This document shows positions 20,818 to 32,846 of a DNA stretch of 64,000 nucleotides, piece after piece. Location: contig CM048744.1 of assembly GCA_026315105.1 (NCBI GenBank), positions 366,937,159 to 367,001,158 on the forward strand, written 5' to 3'. This DNA is from Locusta migratoria. Its lineage: Eukaryota > Arthropoda > Insecta > Orthoptera > Acrididae. The position numbers were made by a program, and so were the translations under genes. Below the pieces are notes generated by a model. The model saw nothing but the letters and a program-made list of their open reading frames with translations. It ran no database searches and had not been told where the DNA came from. Position 1 is the stretch's first letter. Each line of letters begins with the position of its first letter.

Positions 20818-22004
20818 TTTGAAACTACTGCGATGTTAAAATGCAGGAACTTCAGTGAGCCTAGGCCATATCTGTCTCATCGTTTACTGGCAAAGTGTCT
20901 TACCTCCCCATTAGATCTTTTTTTATTTGCCTACTGAAGAGAATATGGTTTTACTGACTTTAGTGCTTTTGTCATAATTCCTGATCTATACGCTGATATT
21001 GCATCAGAAACATTTTTTAAGTGTCTACCTTGTTTGGTATTACTTTATTGATAAAAATTTTACAGAATCTTTTTGAAGACAGTCAATTTCAACCCTGCTG
21101 TGACTATTATGAGACAGGCTGTCCCTGATCTCCCTAGGCACAGACTACCACTTCAAGTTTCGAACCAAAGTCCGAACGTTATGCCAAGCTCGACACAGAA
21201 GTCCCACAAATGATAAAACTCTGAAGCCAATAGAGTGGAGAAGCGACTGCTCTCTTCGAAAGACAAGACCACGAGCAAGTTAAAAGTCGATCACTGTACG
21301 AAACAAGAGTCTTCTTTTATCACTAAAATTAGCAAATGAGGTCCATGTGAACTATTGGTTACTCCCTGCTACAAAGCCTTGTTCCTTGGCCCAAACTGAC
21401 AACTGACTCGTTTCAAATTACTTCAATAACAGGAAGTTAATACTACAGTTGTTAATATATATAGCAGTTCACACGTTATTACACAGAGACATTAATAAGC
21501 TAGCCACCACAATTAAAGTTAGCTTAAAAAGGTGGCTAAGAAAACATCTATGGCGCAACGGAATTTAGACATAAGAAAAATTGCATCTGAGCTTGTTCAC
21601 AGCACTTGTGAAGAACAATATTAAATAAAAGAGGAAAGGTGCTCTAAAACTACAATTTATAGGCAACTTACGGATTATGCTGAAATTAGACTTGTTTATT
21701 CAGACAGAAAACAAGCAAAGTGGGGAACCAATTTTGTTAATACAATAAAAATGCATCTCTTACATGGATCAATGCGGACGGTGCCCAGCCTAAATTATAA
21801 ATGATTTAACGCTACTGGGGGGGGGGGGGGGGGGGAGGATTCACAAACAACACTCATTCTCACTGAAGGCGAAGTGCTTGAAAATCGGATTCAATATACA
21901 AATTCACAGTGGATTCTTAAGTTGCAGTCTGTTAGAAATCGATCTAGGTACTGGCTTTATATGAGAAGTTGCGTGGATTCAGGCGACTACTTCCAAGTAG
22001 TCGG
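20818..22004. other. Unassigned stretch with G19 tract
   Basis: No gene recognised. A run of 19 G occurs at 21817-21835, just before a 94-bp segment shared in inverted orientation with 26242-26335. Confidence 0.5.
21858..21951 (+). repeat. Dispersed repeat, inverted partner of 26242-26335
   Basis: Starts CATTCTCACTGAAGGCGAAG and continues to AGTCTGTTAGAAATCGATCT. It is nearly identical to the reverse complement of 26242-26335. Origin unknown. Confidence 0.8.
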
Positions 22005-22440
22005 AACTCGGACCCATGTGGTTCCGAAAACCGATAAAATTGAATAAATTCAGTTTCCGGAAAATAAAGAAAATTAGCTACAGCATGCAACCCGTAGAAA
22101 TGCTTAGAATTATATAAGGAAGCGAATAGAATACAGCTACACGCGATAGGGGGCAATTACAGACACGGATGAAGTCCTGTCTCAGAAAAACCACAAACAT
22201 GAAATAATTACAAGGTCGGAAAAATAAAATCAAGAATTACAGCATGCAAATCATAGAAATGTTTAGAATTACTTGAAGAGACGAAATAAATGCAGCTGCT
22301 CGCGAGAGAGAGCGCTTACAGAGACGGATGAGGTCCAGTCTCTAAAAACTCGTAAAAGTGAAATAATTACAAAGTCGGAAAATGAAATTAAGAATTACAG
22401 CATGAAACCCATAGAAATGTTTAGAATTACGTAAGGAAGC
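22005..22440 (+). repeat. Tandem repeat, period about 158 bp, about 2.7 copies
   Basis: CAGCATG followed by TAGAAATGTTTAGAATTA-like sequence recurs at 22081, 22240 and 22398 (159 and 158 bp apart). Intervening GAAATAATTACAA(G/A)(G/A)TCGG also recurs. The first unit is most diverged. Confidence 0.85.
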
Positions 22441-24597
22441 TATTGAAGGATGTTGTACAAGGCTCAGAGAGAATTATTGACAAAGACAGAGTGCGTACTA
22501 CCAGTCGGAGAAGAAACAGCAAAATTAAAATAGGTGGGGAGAGAAGATAGCGAAATATTAGTGGAAATCAGATGGATACCCGTATAGTTACTTGCCTGAT
22601 GGGCATGGAACAAACAAGAGTGGAAGCTAAAAGCTTAGTTCTATGAACCAACCACGTGGAACACATATCACTCACGGAAGGAAACGATGAGAAGATTTTT
22701 ACACGCACTGTACCTATTAGAAATCGGGCCCCACAAAGCTAGAAAGTATTTACACAGAGTTCATACACGGCCACATGATCACAAAAGGTTTTAACATACT
22801 AGGCCGTTATCAAACTGCAACTAGAATCACATACACTGCATTTATCTATTGGAAATCACTGAACTGTAAAACGAGAACACATTTCCGCACTCGATCGGAG
22901 GAAATATTCCAAAAATGGTTCTAAGTTCACAAATCTGAGATAAACGTGCTAGTCAATGAAACGCTACCATCTCCAAACACAAAAGCAGAACCAACCTTAC
23001 CTCACCAGTCGACCAGCACAGAATGAACAGACCGAGCGGCCACGAGACGCGGGAAGCCACCGGACGCCGGAAAATCCAAGATTAGCAATGGTGTGAACGG
23101 AGAGACTCGCCATAGAGAAGGCTCGTCGACTGGACTGTAACCAAAGGTTGTAGAAACCTCTTTGGTAGCCTCAGTAGCTATCGACTCAGAGCCAGAGAGA
23201 ACGATGCAAAGTGAGCTATCACTCCCCACATTCAGACAGCCATAGATTCTCGCACATCCACTTAATAGTAAAACAACTGCACATTCTCACAGGGACAGTG
23301 GTGTAGCGGAGAAGCCGTACTTATGCCACATTAATTAATATAATATTAAATTATTAACATAACAAAATAAGAAAAACCTATCAATATTAACTAATGTTTT
23401 AACACATGAAATAAAAATGCTATTCCTCAAGCCTTGAAAAGTGTGAGGTTCAAGTTTTAATAAAATGCTAATCTAGCGACATTAAATAAATTATAACTTT
23501 ACAGAAACATACAAAAATATATGAAAGACGACAGAGGGTCGTCCTTTCTCAAGATTCACCAAACCACGCTCTGTCTCTCGACAACACGTAATGGCACTCA
23601 AAGATCGATTGCACTGGCTATCAGCTTCCCGCGTCTTTTAGAGGGCAGGGCTTCCGACCACGACCAATGTTCTCATGGAAGATCGACCTTCCAGGTTCAC
23701 GACTATAATGAAATTCTGCCGTTGGTTTTGAACTCTACAAAGACAGCGAGGAAGGCTTGTCTCAAGCTATGCCTGAGTTTCGGGCCGCATCACCATTTCG
23801 TTATTTGCGGATGTGCTATTCCATTTCATTTGGAGAGGGGTGACAAAGTGAACTGTGCTCGTGGATTACCTGGCATTAATTTATTTTTTCCTGCTTTGTC
23901 GTCTGTTTTTCGCTTAGCAAGATGCCGTCACAGTCCGGAAGTAATACATACTAGTATTGTCTCTGGTCGAAATTCGTTCAATTGTGTTTACGAGATAACT
24001 ACATTCCAAATTTTGTAAATGTAGTTTTGGTATGCAGATTGTTAGTTTCTACCTGAACCATGAATTTCCATAGAATAAGAAAAGCAGCAAATCGTAGCTA
24101 TTCAGAAGGAAGTAATAAAAATTAAGAATTTACTTGAATTCTCTGGTAGCTGCAACAGATGGCCACAAGGTTTTTCTTTCAGTGAATACTCCAAATAACA
24201 TTGTTCAGTTACTGACAACATGGTAGTCATCTAATATCCTCTTTACATGTTGAAACTTCTACTTTCTTTAACCACGTTTAACAGCTGCTTCCACTCATGA
24301 TTTTTGCTCTGAGGACATCTGTAGCTAAGCCCCTTTCGAATCATATGTGTCTCATTGGCCTCCTTGTATAATTACTTCAATTTTCGTGTTTTTGTATATA
24401 TGTAATCACCAGCTGCAAACCCAGCGTTGGTCTTACTTGTTCAGACCCTCTCTTTCTTCTGTCCATCTCCTTGTCGCCCCTGTTTCTGCTCAGCTCCCCC
24501 TCCCATCTCTTGGCACATACAGAGCTGTGAAATGTTGAAAACGTACTTACTTTCATTGTAATTGACACGGCATTGAAGTCTGTCTAACTTACCCACT
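22441..24597. other. Unassigned stretch
   Basis: No recognised repeat or gene. The longest frame (23521-24018 plus, 165 codons) has no motif I can assign, and nothing at the nucleotide level marks it as coding. Confidence 0.4.
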
Positions 24598-24780
24598 GAC
24601 ATGCACCGTGCGAAATTTTGTATAGACAGTACCCTTGCTCGTGTTTTGAAGGTGAAGTATCGGCATAAAATGATACATTTTGACGAGGTATGTAGGAAAA
24701 GTATCCTCAACCATGCACCATACGAAATTTTATGTACACGATCTTCCTCTTGTTTCGAGGTCAAGTGGGCAAAATGTCAT
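24598..24780 (+). repeat. Two tandem units of about 112 bp
   Basis: CATGCACCGTGCGAAATTTT and CATGCACCATACGAAATTTT begin two successive units, each continuing to a GAGGTCAAGT-like end. They are probably part of an unrecognised LINE or satellite tail. Confidence 0.55.
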
Positions 24781-25129
24781 TAAGAATGGAACAAACTGTG
24801 GATTTATATGCAATACACACATACTAGCTGCTAAACCTGCTATTGGCCGGGTACTAATGAATGTTTCCAGTGTTATGTTAGAAACGAAAATAAAAATTCG
24901 GAAAAGATTTCATTTTCATGTGTTCATGAAAACAGCTTAGAAATTATACGACAGTAAAACAGTAAAACAGTAAAACAAAGAAATATGCATAATGTGATGT
25001 AATTTCTTATCTTAATCCATCTCGTTCTTCCCTTTCTGTTCTTCGGCTTCTGCCTTACTATCTGTCCATTAAAGTGTCTCTTTTACGCAGCTCAATTCTT
25101 ATGACATCATCTATCACGCGTCGCAAGAT

Positions 25130-25445
25130 GAACCAGTTTGCGTTGTTCATGACGTAATATCGTACGAATAATGTACAGTAGGTGATTTTTCCACCGTACC
25201 AATTGATTCCTGACCTTGAAAAATATTTGTGCCAAATTTTCTTGAAATCGGTCCATTAGTTTAGGAGCAGAAGTAGAATATTATCGCATAAAGCAGCCTG
25301 TATTTACGATTCTCGTTGCTTATGACGTCATATCTCCTAACTTACTTGCCGTAGGTGGTTCTTACCCCGACAGCGATTTTTGCCTGGTCGTAATGAACAT
25401 TTGCACTAAGTTTGGTAGAGGAGGAGATGAGGAACATACATATAC
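25130..25445 (+). repeat. Two diverged tandem units, transposon 3'-UTR-like
   Basis: TGACGTAATATCGTACGAAT... and TGACGTCATATCTCCTAAC... start two units, each with GTAGGTG(A/G)TT and (A/C)TTTGTGCCAAATTTT or ACATTTGCACTAAGTTT. The motif TTGAAATCGGTCCATTAGTT and the end GAGGAACATACATATACACA resemble 3' tails of invertebrate LINEs. Family not established. Confidence 0.4.
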
Positions 25446-25849
25446 ACATACAGCCAATTTTATAAGATGTGTAAAGACCTGTCTTTATATAATAAATAGC
25501 CTTATTTACTGGCGATGTCTGTGTATGTGTTTAATCCATTCTTCTGTTAGTTCATCACCTTCTTACCACTTTGTCCATCCCCTTCTGCCCCACACTGTCC
25601 ATTTCAGCTGTATATGTCGTGAATTTCAACCGGTAGTTTCGTTCTCACATACCTCAATACTTATAACAACCATGAACCTGAATCCTGAACAATGTGTCGC
25701 ACAGTAATGTAATTGTCCAGGGCAAAAAGTGGAACACCAGGACACTGCAAGTGAAATATTTTGCGAGTACAGTTAGTGTCGAAGACGTTGCAAATTAAAA
25801 CATATCGTGTGAGTGGGTAGCTCATGGTGCAATAATTTCTCCTGAACCC
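25446..25849. other. Unassigned stretch
   Basis: Nothing recognised. Confidence 0.5.
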
Positions 25850-26040
25850 TAGCCAATGAAAAAGACATGCCCAGGGCATACAACAAGTCCCACGATTAGT
25901 GCTGAGACAACGCAATTACTAGCTGACCAGCTGCCCACCGGGTCACAGCCCACTGTCTCTTAGTGGTCAGTCAGTCAGCTAGTGATCGCGTTGACTCTAC
26001 ACTACTCTGATCATGGGCCCTGGCGCATACACTGGGCCTT
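25850..26040 (+). repeat. Dispersed repeat shared with 48590-48800
   Basis: Shares in order: GCCCAGGGCA, GTGCTGAGACA, AGCTGACCAGCTG, CAGTCAGTCAGCTAGTGATC and TCTGATCATG with the copy near 48640-48780. Could be a solo LTR remnant, but ends are not defined. Confidence 0.45.
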
Positions 26041-26241
26041 TCTTTCTCGTTGGACTTGTCCTGAGGTAGGTATCGTTTGTGTTTCTTACCATACTGTCTC
26101 ATTGTATGAGATGTTTCTAACGTACATGTCTCGTATTCCGATTCTTGACGAATCAACATGGCTTCGGTTTCCCAATGAGTTTTCATCATGTCTAACACCG
26201 GGGGTAACAATTTGCCGAATTTTTCCACACAGCCATCCGGG

Positions 26242-26335
26242 CAGAGATCGATTTCTAACATACTGCAACTTAAGAATCCACTGTGAATTTGTATATTGAA
26301 TCCGATTTTCAAGCACTTCGCCTTCAGTGAGAATG
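26242..26335 (-). repeat. Dispersed repeat, inverted partner of 21858-21951
   Basis: Reverse complement is nearly identical to 21858-21951 over about 94 bp. The two copies lie 4.3 kb apart in opposite orientation. On the minus strand a frame (26086-26316) runs through this copy, but its product is unknown. Confidence 0.8.
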
Positions 26336-26541
26336 AGTCAAGAGTTCGACAACGGCACTGCAGATGCTCCTGAGCTCACGAAGCGACCAAATCTGCAGGC
26401 GTTCCACGGATTTCTCCCACACATCGGCCTCCCAGTAGATTGGATTAAATCAGTGAGCCAATACTCCCGGCCAATCAGGGTTTCAGAGTTGACAGGTCTT
26501 TTGACGTTACCATAGTCACGAGATCACCTGAAGTTTGCAAT

Positions 26542-27085
26542 ATGTACACGACAGGGAAGGGCCCAATAGTACCATGAGACCCACAGGCTCGTAAAAAGAT
26601 TGCACTTTACGTGTACTAGTACCTGATTCATGTCGGTGCACAGAAGGCGGCTCCGATGTTTTTCTCTGATGTTCGATAGGAGAAAAACATAACGTTAGGC
26701 GAAATTCATCAGTTTCTACGGTCGTGGTGGTGCGTGTTCTGGGATATGTATTGTGCAGCTCCAGAACCTAGGGATACTTGGAAGAATTCCAGCGAAGTGA
26801 AGGCATTCCATGACTACGGTTTCGTAAACTCCGGTCATGGTGTCAACGGAATTGCACACAACGCGGGCCCTGCTCCGAATCCGCTGTGGCAGGTGCCTCC
26901 TAATGACGGTGGACTGATGCAGCCCTGCTTCTTCCCAAACTCGACCCTGAGGTCATCACCGCCGACGCATCCGTCTTCACCCCCGCATAGTCGATTCTTG
27001 CCAGCAATTGATGGGTTCCCGCTACCCTGCAGGACCTAGGTCTGGTAACCGTATGTCTCAGCTTGGAAATTAATATAACGTACCC
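26542..27085 (+). pseudogene. Ssdp: Ssdp/SSBP retropseudogene
   Basis: The frame from ATG 26542 aligns from its first residue with the N-terminal LisH/LUFS region of single-stranded-DNA-binding proteins (SSBP2/3/4, fly Ssdp), partners of LDB/Chip in transcription complexes. Visible blocks: [65 protein letters not shown]; then a Pro/Gly-rich part with GFVNSG and [15 protein letters not shown]. Three in-frame stops replace coding codons: TGA 26575, TAG 26617 and TAG 26677 (the last at a conserved Trp). A frameshift near 26990 moves the RYPAGPR segment to another frame. The conserved region is uninterrupted by introns, so I infer a processed copy. Poly(A) and TSD are not recognisable, suggesting age. 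Confidence 0.85.
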
Positions 27086-27179
27086 CTGTACAGCTCACGC
27101 TGACAAATCGTATGAGGAGATGGGCAACACCATTGCCTTTTACAGCAGTTTTTCATGCATGTAGTTATTATGTCACCTG

Positions 27180-28470
27180 AATAACGTGTTGTACGTGATC
27201 CTTACGATCATACTGACCTTTCGTTTGACTTGGAGGTCAAGCGTGCAAATTTCGTCAATGTTGAACTTCAATCCGCAGACTGGTTTGATGCAATATCTCC
27301 ACGCTACCCTGTCCTGTGCAGAACCTTCATCCTTTTTAATCTGCTTACTATATTCCTCCCTCGGTCTCCCTCTACGATTTTTACCCCACACGCTTCCTTC
27401 TAATGCAAATTTGACAATTCCTTGATGTCTCAGAATGTGGCCAACCAATCTATCTCTTCTCTTAGTCAGGATATTCCAGAAACTCCTTTTTTTCAGATTT
27501 GGTTAAGCACCTCTTCATTAGTTACATGATCCAACAATCTAATTTTCATCATTCGTCTGTAGCATCACATTTCCAAAGCTTCTATCATATTTTTATCTGA
27601 ATCCCTTATCGTCCACGTTTTACTCCCATACAATGCTATACTCCAGGCAAATGTTTTCAGAAAGGACTTCCTAACATTTAAATTAATATTGGATGTTAAC
27701 AAGTTTCGCTTCTTTAGAAACGCTTTTCTTCCCATAGCCATTCTGCATTTTATACCTTCTTTACTTCGGCCATCAGTAGTTGTCTTGCTACCCAAATAAC
27801 AAAATTCATCTACTCCTTTTATTGTCTCATTACCTAACCTAATTCCTTCCCCATCGCCTGATTTTCTGACATTGCATTCCATTACCTTCGTTTTACTCTT
27901 GTTAATGTTCATCTTATATCTTCCTTTCAAGACATTGTCCATCCCATTCAATTCCTCTTCCAGATCTTCTGCGGTCTCTGACAGAATTACTATGTCATCG
28001 GCAAACCGCAAAGTTTTTATTTCTTCTCCCTGCGCTTTAATGCCTTCTCCAAATTTCTCCTTCCATTCCTTCGCTGCCTACTCATTGTACAGATTGAACA
28101 ACATTGGGGAAAGGCTACAACCCTGTCTTACTTCCTTCCCAACCTCTGCGTCCTTTTCTTGCCCTTCGACTCTAATAACCGCTGTCTGGTTTTTGTATAG
28201 GTTGAATATAACTCTTCGCTCCCTATATTTTACCCCTGAATTGGAATTGGGAAGTGTGTATTCCAGTCGACATTGTCAAAAGCTTTCTCCAAATCGACAA
28301 ACGCTAAAAACGTAGGTTTCCCTTTCCTTAGCCTATCTTCTAAGATAAGTCGTAATGTGACTACTGCCTCCCGTGTTCCTACATTTCTCCAAAATTCAAA
28401 CTGATCTTCCCCGAGGTCGTATTCCACAAGTTTTTCCATACTGGAACAAAACTCTAGAACTGTATGCAAT
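27180..28470 (-). pseudogene. RTE-type LINE, 5'-truncated
   Basis: Reading leftward: GEDQFEFWRNVGTREAV, FLAFVDLEKAFDNVDWN (first catalytic aspartate region), LRFADDIVILSETAEDL (catalytic FADD intact), EFCYLGSKTTTDGRS, SIALYGSKTW and the C-terminal VGHILRHQGIVKFALEG and NRRGRPREEY. These match BovB/RTE-like reverse transcriptases. Frame breaks occur near 28230, 28010 and 27550. The endonuclease is absent. Fragments of the same family lie at 640-965 and 62435-64000. Confidence 0.85.
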
Positions 28471-28479
28471 ATGGCCACT

Positions 28480-28837
28480 CTTAATATATGTAAAAATTGA
28501 GATCTTTGTCCCTATATTTCATTCTGAAGCCAAAACTGCACATCGCAAAAGAATAGTGTTTGTATGTGGTATTAGATATCAGCCTCCCATTATGTAGTAT
28601 GGTGGTAGAGGGTTGATAACGATGATGGGGTGGTAGATATGGGAGTTGATAGTTACTGACTTAAATAAAATTCTACGTGTGGTGTCAATATTTTGCTTTT
28701 CAGCATAAACTACACAATTGAGACGAACGATCTTCCTGTGTTGTTGTAGTACAAAGTATCCCGTTGTACACCATAGCAATTCCATGTCGATATCTATAAG
28801 AGGGTGGAAGATACAGCGGTTGAAGGTTGTCAGCTTA
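28480..28837. other. Unassigned stretch
   Basis: No recognised feature. Confidence 0.5.
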
Positions 28838-28839
28838 TA

Positions 28840-29635
28840 CAGGGTGTCCCAGCTATCTTGTCCACCCAAAATATCTCTGGAACAATAACAGCTATTGGAA
28901 AACGAATTTCACCGGTATCAATGTACGGCTGGGGTCCATGAATTTACATATTTGGAAACATTCTAAAACAAAAGGAAATATGATTTTTAACACAAAGTTA
29001 TGTTTCTTTTAAATGGACCCCCTATATTTTTTCTTCAGCGATCCATAGCATGACAAATCACATAAACAATGGCGTTGATTGCATCGCAATATTCCTATTA
29101 CATCCCGAGATATTGCGACGTGAAGTGGACGCTTGAAAAACCCGAAATGCGCTGCTTACCGCACGTCCTGAGGCTCAGGCGTGAACCCCATGCTGCCCGT
29201 AATCGCGATGTGATGGCAGCAGACCGTATTATTCGTTTCGGACCTCTTCATAAGTATGGAAGTGCGATTACACAGGTCAATGACATCGCGATTACGGGCA
29301 CCATAGGGTTCACGCCTGAGCCTCAGGACGTGCGCTAGCAGCGCATTTCGGGTTTTTCAAGCGTCAACTTCTCGTCGCAATATCTCGGGATGTAATTGGA
29401 ATATTGCGATGCAATCAACGCCATTGTTTATGTGATTTGTCATGCTATGGATCGCTGAAGAAAAAATATAGGGTGTCCATTTAAAAAAACATAAGTTTGT
29501 GTTAAAAGACACATAATGTTTCCAAATGTGTACATTAATGGGCACCAGCCGTACATTGATGCCAGTGAAAGTCGTTTTCCAATAGCTGTTATTGTTCCAG
29601 AGATATTTTGGGTGGTCACGATAGCTGGGACACAC
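28840..29635. mobile_element. Foldback DNA element (CAGGGTGTCCCAGC ends)
   Basis: Left arm 28840 to about 29212 and right arm about 29280-29635 are inverted copies (GTGTCCCAGCTATC, AATATCTCTGGAACAATAAC, CATTGTTTATGTGATTTGTC recur inverted). The spacer is about 65 bp. TA at 28838-28839 and 29636-29637 could be the TSD. No transposase is recognised, so it is non-autonomous. Superfamily undetermined. Confidence 0.75.
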
Positions 29636-29639
29636 TATA

Positions 29640-30848
29640 AAATTCGGACTGATGACCAGCGATAACTTTTAACAGTATATTAGAACAGAGGTTATATACA
29701 GCGAAACGTGATTCACATTCTTCAGTTATTTTTCTGCAACAAGTGTGCGAGTAAAGCAAAATAACTGTATATTGCAGTTTGAAAAGTAAAACTTCCGAGA
29801 AAAATACCAAAGCGTAAGAAAGAAATTTCGCGTTCTCGATCCGTTTCTAAAAGATAGAAAACAGCGCTGAAAAGTGAATCTACAGACGATAGAAACTTGA
29901 AATTCGTAGACATTGTTTATCTTACACTGTAGACAGCAGCGATTTTTCGATATTCTCATCCCTAAGGGGGTGAAATAGGAGATGGACGGTCTTTTTGAAA
30001 ACACGTTGCTATTTTGAAGCAAGAAATACAAAACTTCGGATTTGGATTTTTGATTGGAATTTTAAAAACACGTGTTTCGATATTTTTGTAAATCTAACCA
30101 CTAAGTTGGAGAAATAACGGAAAGTACTTTAAGGGTGCTACTAACGAGATAAGTAAATGGGCTCGAACAAACATATCTATATGAACGTTTGGTTAAAAGA
30201 TCTCTACGTACACCTCAATGTGCTGGTGGGTGTCGTTTTTCTGCAAAGTTCTGCAACCATGCTCTAGATAGCGCTGTAGATGTAATTGTCGACGCCATAC
30301 GTAATGCAGATATTTTAACTATAACTTATATAACAGTCATCGTACATGTTCTCTAGCGAATTCTCATCAAAAGCCGTGATGATAGTTGCAACTTTAACCT
30401 TCTTCCTGAAAGACTATTGGTATTCACTGCCACTGCTTCCATCGCCTCTTCCCGCACTTACCGTAGCACTACCGCTTGCATTGAGTTGTTTCTCATTATC
30501 ATACCTATTATCATTATTATGAGTTTGTAACTACAGTATCTAACTTATGCCCATATTTCTGTACCATAACAGATACGAGAAAGCATGCAAATGATTCATC
30601 TTTTACACTGATACCATCTTCACGAAGAAGAGTTCTTCGTAACGTCATCTCAACTAATCGCAATACATTAGCAGGTTTGATTAGCAATCGCCGCCCCATC
30701 TGACGCTTCACCACACAAATAACATCACAAAACCCAACTTCGGAGGCCCACTGCATCGTCCCTACTGATGAACTGACAGGTCAAAGTGCAATGCGGCATG
30801 GCACATGCAGAGGCCTCTAACGGACGACTGCAGAGTGCAATAAGGGAT
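29640..30848. other. Unassigned stretch
   Basis: Overlapping minus-strand frames (29616-30031, 30517-30756) have no recognisable motif. No repeat boundaries seen. Confidence 0.45.
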
Positions 30849-30853
30849 CTTTA

Positions 30854-31296
30854 TGTGGAGTCGTACAAGTCTAAAGTGCGCGCCACCTACGATGTCAGCC
30901 ACACGCGCCCTCTGCTACAACTCCGCTCGTGGCCACCACTGAACGACGTCGTTCACTTGGGACTGAGATAGGAACCAGTTAACACTTCGGAATCAGATAG
31001 GCACCAGTGAAGACTTGGCTATCGGATAGGCACTAGGCAGGCCTCTTGCTCAACTATGTATCAGCATTCTGCAGTACTGAGCTATGTAAAAGTTAAGTAT
31101 TACTAAGTCTCTAAGAAATATATATCTCGTTCTAATTTACTCTAGTGTTTCTAGTTTCTGCTGTCCCACTGGCTGCTCATCTCCATACCTGCACAAGCGT
31201 GCATCCTTTATTCTTGTGTCGGTCTATTTCTACTCGGCCACCGATACCTACGACGGAAACGAGACACAAAAGCAGCGACGAGGCTGGGACACAAAA
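30854..31296 (+). repeat. 5' LTR of gag-only element
   Basis: Begins TGTGGAGTCGTACAAG and ends GGGACACAAAA. It matches 32829-33301 along its length. The end is not the canonical CA, but the TSD fixes it. Confidence 0.8.
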
Positions 31297-31312
31297 GTGG
31301 CGACGAGGAGTG
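31297..31312 (+). other. Putative primer-binding site
   Basis: GTGGCGACGAGG directly follows the 5' LTR, where a tRNA primer would anneal. The tRNA was not identified. Confidence 0.5.
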
Positions 31313-31529
31313 ATAGAACCTTGGACCAGCCCGCTTGCAGCAGCCAGACAGCAGCAGTCGGTGCACGCAGATATTGTTCCCGCCTACCCACCCTTATTAT
31401 AAGATTTTTGGGAGAACATTTTCAGTTACGTGTTTTGTGGACTTTTTTGTTGCAGAGCGAGCCCCCCTTTCATATTGCATTTGTGTTTTGTTATAATTTA
31501 CTTGTATGCGCGGCGCCTAATCGGTCAGC

Positions 31530-32846
31530 ATGGCCACTACCCCGAACCCAAACTTAATGGAAATTATTCAGTTACAGACAGCGCAAATCACGCAACTACT
31601 TCAAGCAGTGGCGCAGTTGACGGCAACTCAACAACAGCCATCACATCAGCAGCCCATGCCTGCCGCTGCACCGCTCCCTACGTTCCGCCAGTACAACGAA
31701 CGTGAGGAAGAATAGAGTGACTACTTCGCGCAGTTTCAAGAACTCGTCGCAGCTCATCAACTTACAGGTCAGACCGTGAAACATTTCTTCCTCTCTGTGG
31801 TGGGAACCAAAACCTCCGTGTTACGGCAGAAACTTTTCCCCCACGCATCTCCTCGTGATCTAGAATTTGATGCAATTGTAGATGCACTGAATGCTCATTA
31901 TGAGAGAAAAGTTCTCGTAGCAGCAGCTCGGTACCGATTTTTCAGACTTAAAAAATTACCTGAGCAGTCACACCAGGAATGGATCACGGAGTTGAAGGGC
32001 TCAACCCGCAATTGTAAATTTACTTGCTCTTGTGGACTTTCTTATAGTGACGTTATGTTGAGGGATGCAATTACGCAAAACATTCAGGACACCAGAATTA
32101 GGGCAGCAATTCTAAAGCAGTCTGGCCCTTCATTAGACAGTGTACTGCAACTTATTGAAACGCATGATACTTTTGACTTAGCAGATGTAGAAATGCAAAG
32201 CCACAGTGTAAATTCAGTGCGCCGCAATGGACGCTTTCCTAGCCGTAGTTCTCAGTCTAGCCCTAGTGATTATTTTTCTACCGGCTGTGCTGAACAGACA
32301 GTGAACAGTATCCAGTGTAAAAGTGCGACACAAAGGTCACCCCGTCGTGTTAGAAACAGTAATTTGAATAACGGGCGCCAACGTTCATTTCAGAAAAATG
32401 TACGTAAATCTTGCCCCCAGTGTGTATCTCGCCACAAGCGTGCGCATTGCCCTAGTCGCAACGCAACCTGTTATCAATGTGGCAAATCGGGACATGTCCA
32501 GTCTGTGTGTATGCAAATTAAAAACTCAAAGAATGGTACCATTAGAAACAGTGCTTTGTCGAGTGCACGAACAGTTCATGCTGTCAATGTCATAGACACT
32601 GTGGAATCGAACAGTGCTTTACTTGGATCTCAATTGCAAGAAAGTTCTTCTGCGCCTACTGCAAAACTATGTAGTGAGCCACGTCGCAAGCGCCGTCGAG
32701 CGCAGATACCGGCTACGACGCCCGTCCCATCAGTAACGCCCCCGCCCAGGCCCTCCTCCCAGTACCGTCGCCGTGCCCCTCAGCCCTACGCCACGACGAC
32801 GCGGCGGTTTAGGGGGGGGGGGGGGGGTTGTGTCGCACAAGTCTAA
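31530..32846 (+). pseudogene. gag: Gag polyprotein with one internal stop
   Basis: ATG 31530 opens a frame beginning MATTPNPNLMEIIQLQ with a glutamine-rich start, then a TAG at 31713-31715. The same frame continues to 32846 with the capsid-like part (HFFLSVVGTKTSVLRQKLF, ALNAHYERKVLVAA). A nucleocapsid CCHC zinc knuckle, CYQCGKSGHVQSVC, follows near 32470-32510, preceded by a basic linker. The frame then enters a proline- and arginine-rich tail, reads through the poly-G polypurine tract, and ends just inside the 3' LTR. A single stop is the only lesion to the frame. Confidence 0.85.
32809..32828 (+). other. Polypurine tract (G-run) before 3' LTR
   Basis: AGGGGGGGGGGGGGGG directly precedes the 3' LTR start, as expected for the plus-strand primer. 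Its length probably grew by slippage. Confidence 0.6.

Noticed and set aside
22005..22440. CRISPR-like array
   Set aside because: Units of 158 bp repeat throughout with no constant-repeat and unique-spacer pattern, and the genome is eukaryotic.
23521..24018. 165-codon plus-strand frame as a possible gene
   Set aside because: No recognisable domain, mixed residues with many Cys/His without a pattern, and no splice or promoter context. In a 64-kb AT-rich sequence a frame of this size can occur by chance.
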